Part shown: positions 58,300 to 64,000 of the stretch, piece by piece
Position numbering within the stretch: the stretch's first letter is position 1
Layout of the letters: every line of letters starts with the position of its first letter
Source of the DNA: JAAXXJ01 sp964412455
GTDB lineage: Bacteria > Nitrospirota > UBA9217
Assembly (NCBI GenBank): GCA_964412455.1
Contig: CAYPOT010000008.1
Coordinates: 17,213 to 81,212 of the forward strand
Reading direction: 5' to 3'
DNA length: 64,000 nucleotides
The notes under the pieces: generated by a model
Told to the model about the DNA's origin: nothing
The model's database searches: none
The model's input: only the letters and a program-made list of their open reading frames with translations
Translations under genes and position numbers: made by a program

Positions 58300-60804
58300 T
58301 TATGTCTTATGAAGGATCTCGTCGACCTTCCGGACGAGGTCTTCGGGGAGGAACGGTTTGGAGAGCAGTGTCGTTGAGCTGTCGATGACCCCTTTTCGGC
58401 CAAGATAGTCCGCGGTGTACCCGCTGATGAACAGCGCCTTGATGTCCGGAGCCATTAGCTTGATCTCGCTATGGACCGTCTTGCCGTTCTTTTTCGGCAT
58501 GATCACGTCGAGGATGAGCATATCGATCACGGCCCGGTTCGCAATAAATTTTTCCAGCGCGTCTTCTCCATCCACTGCCTCGATGACCGTGTATCCCGCC
58601 GCGATAAGGGCGTCCCGGGTGAGGTCCCGCACTTCCCTGCTGTCTTCGGCAAGCAGTATGGTCCCCGCGCCGCGGGAGAGGGCCGCCGGCTCCGCCGCCT
58701 TTTGTTCGCTGATCGACGACTTGATCTCGGGAAAAAAGATCGTGAAGGTAGAACCGTTCCCCTGCGCGCTGGCTGCGATGATATTCCCATGGTGCTGCTT
58801 GACGATCCCGTACACGATCGAAAGGCCGAGTCCCGTCCCCTTGCCGACTTCCTTGGTCGTAAAGAAGGGATCAAAGATCTTCCCCCGCGTCTCATCGTCC
58901 ATTCCCATGCCGGTGTCCGCTATGGTGAGCACGATGTAGCGGCCCGGCTCTTCGATGCCGAGCGCCTGGGCATGTTCCCGATCAAGCTCCTGCCTCGCCG
59001 TCGAAATGGTCAGGGTCCCGCCGTCGGTCATGGCGTCCCGTGCATTGGTGCAGAGGTTCATCAGGACCTGCTCGATCTGCCCCGTATCGCCCAGGACCCT
59101 CAGCTCCCGGTCGGCAAGGCTGGTCACGAGCTCGATGTCCTCGCCGATGACCCTGAGCAGCAGCTTCTCCATGTTCCGGACGGTATCGTTCAGGTTGAAC
59201 GGCCGGGTCTCGATCTTCTGCTTTCTGCTGAAGGTAAGGAGGCTTTTCGTGAGGCTTGCGGCACGGTTCGCCGCCGCGAGCAGATTTTCAATGATCTCCG
59301 GCGATTGCCTGCCCTCCAGGGCCTGTCGCTTGAGGATGCTTGTGTAGCCCAGAATGGCGGTCAGGATATTATTGAAATCGTGTGCAATGCCGCCCGTAAA
59401 GGTTCCGACCGCCTCCATCTTAAGAGCGTGGCGGAGCTGCTCCTCGAGGTTCCGCTTCGCGGTGACGTTGTTGATGGTCTCAATGACCGAGACGACATTG
59501 CCGTTCGAGTCCTTCATGGGAAACGACTTTGTTTCCACGTACACGTAGTTCCCGGCGCTGTCCCGGTGGGTGTGCAGCGCGGCATGGGACATGCCCGTTT
59601 CGTAGGTCTGTTTAACGGAACACTCTTCGCCTGATTCGTAACAGGGCCTCTGGATCTTGTGGGAGATCTCATAGCAGTGTTTTCCGATGATCGCTTCGAC
59701 CGGCATCCGCACCTGGTCCGCGTAGGCCTGGTTCGCTGAGACCACACGGTAGTCCCGGTCGATGACGATGAAGGCCTCGTCCACCGCCTGAAGGATGTCC
59801 CTGTTCATTTCCACAACTTTCCTTTTGTCCGTAATGTCCAGGATCATTCCCGAGATGATATCGCCCTCCAGGGACCCGCTCAACAGGACATGCCGGGTTT
59901 GGCCGGTCCGGGTGAGCATGTCGACCTCGAAGCCCTGGAGGGATTCGTGGTCGTGAAGGCGCTTGAGCACGACCGCGCGGTCCGAGGGGTTCCGGTAGCG
60001 CATCAGCACGCCTTCCACCCGGAGCGCCGCCGGTGAGGCGAACTCGAACATCTTTGCCAGGGCCTCATTTGCGTACAGGATCTCGCCGGAAAGGCTGGTG
60101 CGGTAGATCCCCACAAGCGCATTGTCCACAAGATCACGGTAATTCTTTTCCGATGCGCGGAGCGCCTCTTCTGCCTTCATGCGCACCGTGATGTCCCGCA
60201 CCATTTCTATCCCGGCGATGACCTTGCCCGATCGGTCCATGAGCGGAGAGGCGATGATCTCGTAAAGGAACGCCCCCCGGTCCGTGAACTGCTTTTGCTC
60301 GGTCCGGTGGACCTTGCCGTCCTGAAAGGACAGCGCTACATGGCAGTCGGGGCAGACCCGGTCCCGCTGCCGGTAGGCCCGGTAACAGTACTCCCCGACC
60401 CGGTCGCCGCCCACGATGTTCTTGTGGTTCTGGTTCTGGTAGAGCACCCGGAAGTCCCGGTCCTGGATGCTGATCCCCTCGCCCATGGCAGCGACAACGG
60501 CTTCAAAACGCGATTTCTCGTGCTCAAGCTCATGGAGAGTGCTTTCCAGGGTCTTATCTACCTGTTGATGAATGAAAATTTGTCTGCGGATATACCAATA
60601 GAGAACTGCGGCCGTGGCGATGATGAAGAACCAGCCTTTATAGGTCTGCATTCGGGTAAGGGTCTGCGGATCAGAAAACAGTTCTGAAAGCGCCCGGTCG
60701 GAAAAAAGGATCCAGAGACAGCCTGCCGATGCATACATAAGCGCTATCTTGAGGGGGCTGATCCTGCCGGGAAGTGTTTTTTTATGAGCGTAGGAATTAT
60801 CCAT
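58300..60804 (-). CDS. PAS-domain hybrid histidine kinase/response regulator
   Basis: The 834-residue product has two N-terminal membrane helices (about 19-36 and 57-70) around a short periplasmic loop, then three PAS domains (about 95-215, 220-340, 345-460). The kinase core follows with H-box AHDFNNILTAILGYTSILKR, N-box QVLMNLCTNARDAM, DTGMGMD and GKGTGLGLSIV. A C-terminal receiver has LILDVIMPKKNG (Asp). The first PAS has CYRAY and RVCPDCHVAL; the third has HCYEISH, RPCYESGEECSV. Such Cys-bearing PAS domains can hold Fe-S clusters or sense redox. It is an orphan hybrid kinase; the output partner is not seen. Signal and partner are unknown. Confidence 0.92.
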   Translation of the reverse strand: MDNSYAHKKTLPGRISPLKIALMYASAGCLWILFSDRALSELFSDPQTLTRMQTYKGWFFIIATAAVLYWYIRRQIFIHQQVDKTLESTLHELEHEKSRFEAVVAAMGEGISIQDRDFRVLYQNQNHKNIVGGDRVGEYCYRAYRQRDRVCPDCHVALSFQDGKVHRTEQKQFTDRGAFLYEIIASPLMDRSGKVIAGIEMVRDITVRMKAEEALRASEKNYRDLVDNALVGIYRTSLSGEILYANEALAKMFEFASPAALRVEGVLMRYRNPSDRAVVLKRLHDHESLQGFEVDMLTRTGQTRHVLLSGSLEGDIISGMILDITDKRKVVEMNRDILQAVDEAFIVIDRDYRVVSANQAYADQVRMPVEAIIGKHCYEISHKIQRPCYESGEECSVKQTYETGMSHAALHTHRDSAGNYVYVETKSFPMKDSNGNVVSVIETINNVTAKRNLEEQLRHALKMEAVGTFTGGIAHDFNNILTAILGYTSILKRQALEGRQSPEIIENLLAAANRAASLTKSLLTFSRKQKIETRPFNLNDTVRNMEKLLLRVIGEDIELVTSLADRELRVLGDTGQIEQVLMNLCTNARDAMTDGGTLTISTARQELDREHAQALGIEEPGRYIVLTIADTGMGMDDETRGKIFDPFFTTKEVGKGTGLGLSIVYGIVKQHHGNIIAASAQGNGSTFTIFFPEIKSSISEQKAAEPAALSRGAGTILLAEDSREVRDLTRDALIAAGYTVIEAVDGEDALEKFIANRAVIDMLILDVIMPKKNGKTVHSEIKLMAPDIKALFISGYTADYLGRKGVIDSSTTLLSKPFLPEDLVRKVDEILHKT

Positions 60805-61066
60805 AAGGTCGTGCAGCAGATACCAGAAAACAAATTCCTAAAGGCTCTGTCCACCATATGCTCAGAGGGAGGATCTTTCTTACGTTTAAATTATAGAAGG
60901 GTATTTGTAAAAATGCAATATAGTTATACATTATGCCATTTCGATAAAGTTGTTGCGCAAATATGAAACAGGAAAGAACACGATAGCGAGTCGCGGGTTG
61001 GCGACAGGGAATGGTCAGACCCTATCGCACCCGCAACCTCGCTTAAAAAGTTGTTTGGCAAGCAGA

Positions 61067-62524
61067 TCAATATCTCATCCTGACCCGGTACGTCACCTTT
61101 GTCTCGCCGTCCCTAGGAACGGGAATGGAGAACTCTGCAGTGAAGGCCTCGGTCTTCTGATATTCATGCGAGGATTCAACCATGGTCCAGTCGCCCGGTA
61201 TCGGTTCGATCACCTTCACGACCACGTCCTCCTTCTTGTGATTCCGGAGTGAGATTTCGTAAGCAGCTTCGTAGCGGTTGAACATCAGCTTCTTCCATGT
61301 CGTCATTTTTCGGCCGCCCTTCACGTCGAATGCGTCACCGAGCTTGATCCTGATCTTCTCCTTTACCGGGGTGTGGTCGATCGAGTCCTCGCCGATGAAC
61401 TGCAGGCTCCCTTCGCTGTCATGCTTGTAGACCCGGATCGTGCCCTTCGGGAGTGGCATGCCGAGGTTGTTCTCCTTCCTGTTGTCGATCTCCACGAACA
61501 CGCCGACCTTCTGGTTCGAGCTGATCTCGCCATGCTGGCCGTAATAATAGTACGGCGCTCCCCGGAAGATGAACTCCTTCTTGACCGGGATGGTGTCTGC
61601 CTGCACCAGGCTTATCTGCTTGGTCTGGTTGTCCTTGACCGTGGCGGTGCGCTGGAGGGTGTAGATGTGGTACTCAAAGAACGACTCCTCCTTGAACTGG
61701 GGTGCAGCCGCCTTGGCAAGGCCCATCTCGGCCACCCGCATCAATTTATCCTTGTAGTCATGCTCATCCTTCACCCGGTTCACATCACCGGCCACGAGCT
61801 TGACCTTCGCGTTCCGATAGGTCGCGCCGCTCTTGTTGTCGATGGTCACCCAGCCGGAGAGGTCCGCCCTGTCGTCCTTGTCGTTCAAGGTCACCACATA
61901 GTCCGACCGCCAGTTGATGCCGTTCGTGAGATACGATGCTTCCACTTTCTGACCGTTCAGGAGGTTGTTCTCGGCAAGCCACACGAGCGTGGGCTTCGCC
62001 ATGAGGTCCTCGGGCACGCCGGGAAAGATGATGCGTCCCGGATGGCCGTAGGTGATCTCGTCGCCGATGCGGAATATCGGCCCGCCGTTGTTCGAAAGCA
62101 GCGTCGCGGACACGAGCTCTTCGCGCTCGGTGTAGGGGTTCTTCGTGTAGAGCTTAACTTCCTTGCCCACGTATTTATCGAGGAGCTTCTGAGGATTCAG
62201 GAGATCGTACTCGTAGTTCTGCTCCAAAACGATGAGGCTTCCGGGATTGACGAGCGATTTGATATGCACGCTTGTCGGAATGATCTGGGATGCAACGTCC
62301 ATGAATCGAAGCTTGCCGATGCCTTTGGGCAATTTAAGCGTGCGCAGGTCCTTCACGAGGCCGAGGTTGACGTTGTAGATGGTGAGGCTGACGGATTGTT
62401 GGTCGTCGAGAGTGCTGGTGACCGGCGCTGCCTTGTCGGCAGGCGCTAAGGCGGCGAGAGCGGGACCGCATCCTGAAAAGATGATCGTTGCGGCCAACAG
62501 CAAAGAAAAGAACCGGGTAACCAT
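61067..62524 (-). CDS. DUF4139 domain exported protein
   Basis: The 485-residue product from ATG 62524 has a signal peptide with a lipobox-like IFSGC. A DUF4139-type beta-rich region spans most of the chain: SVSLTIYNVNLGLVKDLRTL, a WRSDYVVTLND segment, LSGWVTIDNKSGATYRNAKV, and a C-terminal NRYEAAYEISLRNHKKEDVV. The family is widespread and its function is unknown. AGGAGGT precedes the ATG at 62524 by five bases, so the ORF extension to 62602 is not used. A REP-like repeat lies upstream, between it and the anti-sigma-like gene. Confidence 0.85.
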   Translation of the reverse strand: MVTRFFSLLLAATIIFSGCGPALAALAPADKAAPVTSTLDDQQSVSLTIYNVNLGLVKDLRTLKLPKGIGKLRFMDVASQIIPTSVHIKSLVNPGSLIVLEQNYEYDLLNPQKLLDKYVGKEVKLYTKNPYTEREELVSATLLSNNGGPIFRIGDEITYGHPGRIIFPGVPEDLMAKPTLVWLAENNLLNGQKVEASYLTNGINWRSDYVVTLNDKDDRADLSGWVTIDNKSGATYRNAKVKLVAGDVNRVKDEHDYKDKLMRVAEMGLAKAAAPQFKEESFFEYHIYTLQRTATVKDNQTKQISLVQADTIPVKKEFIFRGAPYYYYGQHGEISSNQKVGVFVEIDNRKENNLGMPLPKGTIRVYKHDSEGSLQFIGEDSIDHTPVKEKIRIKLGDAFDVKGGRKMTTWKKLMFNRYEAAYEISLRNHKKEDVVVKVIEPIPGDWTMVESSHEYQKTEAFTAEFSIPVPRDGETKVTYRVRMRY

Positions 62525-62636
62525 GGTGAACCTCCTGTTGTCGGGGTGCTGCCCCAATGAGGCGGGTGCTGCCTGGTTCCCGCCTTCTGGGACATTGGAC
62601 AACAGGAGTTCCGGAAAAGTTCCCGAATATTTTATC

Positions 62637-62710
62637 CGTCATTCCCGCAAAAGCGGGAATCCAGAAAGCCCGAAACAACCTCTGGATTCCGGGTCAAGCC
62701 CGGAATGACG
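62637..62710. repeat. REP-like palindromic element, complete copy
   Basis: It begins CGTCATTCCCGC, with the internal hairpin CCCGCAAAAGCGGG, and ends GGAATGACG; the two ends are inverted complements (CGTCATTCC/GGAATGACG), with ATCCAGA and CTGGAT also inverted. It is the complete form of the copy at 46606. Confidence 0.8.
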
Positions 62711-62728
62711 ATGAAGATGAAAGATTAC

Positions 62729-63931
62729 TTAGTTGCCGTAACTTTCGTTAATGCACGTAATGTTGCTTGGATCGATTGCCTGGAATTTACCGGTTTTACG
62801 ATTCATCCTCCATGCATTTATTGCAGGAAGTCTTTCCAGTCGGCGAGAGGAGTTAACCACTGCCATCAGCTCAATATCTGCCAGGCCGTTCGAAGCGCAC
62901 CACCATGAGAGAAGGTTTATGTTATCTCCTGAAGCAGGATATAACATGGAATCAGTAATAACTGCATCCCGCTCTGTACCCGGTTTGTTAGAATTAATGT
63001 ATTTTGCAAAAAAAATGACCAGTGTTCGCTTAATTTTGCGAGTCAAGAGAACGTGATCTTTCCCTATAATTGAGGCGCCTTGATCGCTCTTGTCGGTAGA
63101 TATTTCGTTAAATGATGAAAGTTCATTTTCATGTCGTCCGATATACTTCTGTAAATCAACATTATTTATGTCATTGGCTGATTTTGTATTACTTGCAGAA
63201 CGTACCGTCGACTTTTTCTTTTCCTCTGACTGATTTGCAGCTCCTGAAGCAGATGTTGCCTGCTCTGCCATCATGGACGGTGCCACAGTTTCTGCCATGG
63301 GAGAAGTCGAACGTTTTTCGATATCAGACTTGTCCTGAGCATACATTTGCGTTTCCCCCTTCGCCGGTGCTGGCGCTGATGCCGCCGGCCGCTCCAGGGG
63401 GACCGGCTCCGCCGGTGTTTCGTAGGAGTACTTCATGTCCAGCGACTTGTATCCCGGCTTGCGGGAGGCCTGTTTTGCTTCTGGCGCTGATTCCCGGATC
63501 GCCTTTCTCTCTTCCTTCATTCGTCCAATTGCAGGAGCATCTTTTTTTGCCAGCATCCCGTCCTGTTCTTCGGCATACTTCTGTGCGGGGTTGATGCTGC
63601 TGTATATATAGTAAGCGGTCACCGTCAGGAACAGGACTGCTACGGTCCGGATGGGCAGCTTGACCGCAAGAGGATAGAACAGTCTGTGGAGCCAGTCCTT
63701 TTTCTCTTCCGCGTCTGTCCGCACCTTTGCCATGATCTTCTGAGTCATCCAGGCCGGGGATTCCACCTCCTCGACCGCATGGATATGTTCGATGGTCTTG
63801 CGCAGTTCGCGCAGAGCGTCGGCGCACTCGCTGCAGGTCTTCAGATGCTGCTCGATGGTCGCCTTTTCACCGGGCGTGACCGCGCCGTCGATGTATTCCG
63901 ATAATTTATTGCGGATATCGTTGTGGTCCAT
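62729..63931 (-). CDS. Zinc-finger anti-sigma-like membrane protein
   Basis: The 400-residue product has an N-terminal anti-sigma zinc finger (residues 5-50, HxxxCxxC in QHLKTCSECADAL), one membrane helix near 95-112 (VAVLFLTVTAYYIYSS), a long disordered Pro/Ala/Ser/Lys-rich linker and a folded C-terminal domain from about 270 with YIGRHENELSSFNEI. Such proteins hold an ECF sigma factor at the membrane and release it on a signal. The sigma factor gene is expected just upstream, beyond the window edge. The ATG at 63931 is the natural start. Confidence 0.85.
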   Translation of the reverse strand: MDHNDIRNKLSEYIDGAVTPGEKATIEQHLKTCSECADALRELRKTIEHIHAVEEVESPAWMTQKIMAKVRTDAEEKKDWLHRLFYPLAVKLPIRTVAVLFLTVTAYYIYSSINPAQKYAEEQDGMLAKKDAPAIGRMKEERKAIRESAPEAKQASRKPGYKSLDMKYSYETPAEPVPLERPAASAPAPAKGETQMYAQDKSDIEKRSTSPMAETVAPSMMAEQATSASGAANQSEEKKKSTVRSASNTKSANDINNVDLQKYIGRHENELSSFNEISTDKSDQGASIIGKDHVLLTRKIKRTLVIFFAKYINSNKPGTERDAVITDSMLYPASGDNINLLSWWCASNGLADIELMAVVNSSRRLERLPAINAWRMNRKTGKFQAIDPSNITCINESYGN

Positions 63932-63939
63932 AGTTCATC

Positions 63940-64000
63940 ACCCCTCACCCTAACCTCTCCCACAAGGGGAGAGGGGACAATTATAGGCCCCTCCCTTGAG
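63940..64000. repeat. Dispersed repeat, intergenic copy at window edge
   Basis: CCCCTCACCCTAACCTCTCC, AAGGGGAGAGGGG, then GGCCCCTCCCTTGAG, matching the copy inside the helicase gene at 32214-32305. The window ends inside it. Confidence 0.75.

Noticed and set aside
60325..60365. CXXCH motif in the hybrid kinase as a heme site
   Set aside because: The PAS domain lies on the cytosolic side of the two membrane helices, where c-type heme is not attached.

Overview
The window looks like a chromosome segment of an anaerobic, Gram-negative, dissimilatory-type bacterium, most likely Nitrospirota or Desulfuromonadota/Geobacter-like. This placement is an inference: no rRNA or marker tree was available. 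The pointers are multiheme c-type cytochromes with Geobacter-type CX4CH/CXXCH repeats beside an outer-membrane barrel, a 2-oxoacid:ferredoxin oxidoreductase, an LpxC-containing protein, and the gene order rpsU-yqeY-mutS2-dnaG-rpoD. Core genes are GC-rich with strong third-position GC, which creates many long antisense shadow ORFs.

Layout. 1-5.5 kb: a 9-heme cytochrome (minus strand) diverges from a porin / 7-heme cytochrome / multiheme lipoprotein operon that resembles a porin-cytochrome conduit for extracellular electron transfer. 5.5-10.1 kb: a CoA-transferase/GNAT fusion, tRNA-Asp and tRNA-Val, and a PA2778/PA2779-like operon with a terminator hairpin inside an ORF. 10.1-14.9 kb: rpsB-tsf-pyrH-frr (minus) and rplM-rpsI (plus). 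15-17.5 kb: argC and argJ. 17.5-25.3 kb: rpsU, yqeY, a truncated NIF3-like gene, mutS2, dnaG, rpoD and a CAT-anticodon tRNA. 25.3-27.1 kb: a coiled-coil zinc-ribbon protein, RNase H and the RNase P RNA gene rnpB.

27.1-44 kb is an accessory, defence-like island. The 3' end of rnpB is repeated at 29.24 kb, and between the two copies lies a 2.2-kb AT-rich insert with two unknown genes and a PIN-like nuclease gene. Downstream are a PLD-helicase, an Eco57I-type methylase with an AT-rich specificity region, an orphan small gene, a duplicated methylase C-terminus, and a nuclease-ATPase. This matches a helicase-methylase-ATPase defence layout. After it come an AlbA_2-type ATPase, a DprA-like protein, a MutY fragment, a UPF0158 protein and a SEC-C protein.

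44-64 kb is mixed. It holds a response-regulator/LpxC fusion, a MutY lacking the Fe-S ligands, two radical SAM/SPASM genes (one followed by a 20-residue Cys-rich peptide gene, a probable RiPP pair), a LysE transporter, a NifX-like protein, a ferritin-like protein, WrbA, a KorAB pair, CorA, a hybrid histidine kinase with Cys-bearing PAS domains, a DUF4139 protein and a zinc-finger anti-sigma-like protein. Several families of short dispersed repeats punctuate the window, and one copy sits in frame inside the helicase gene.
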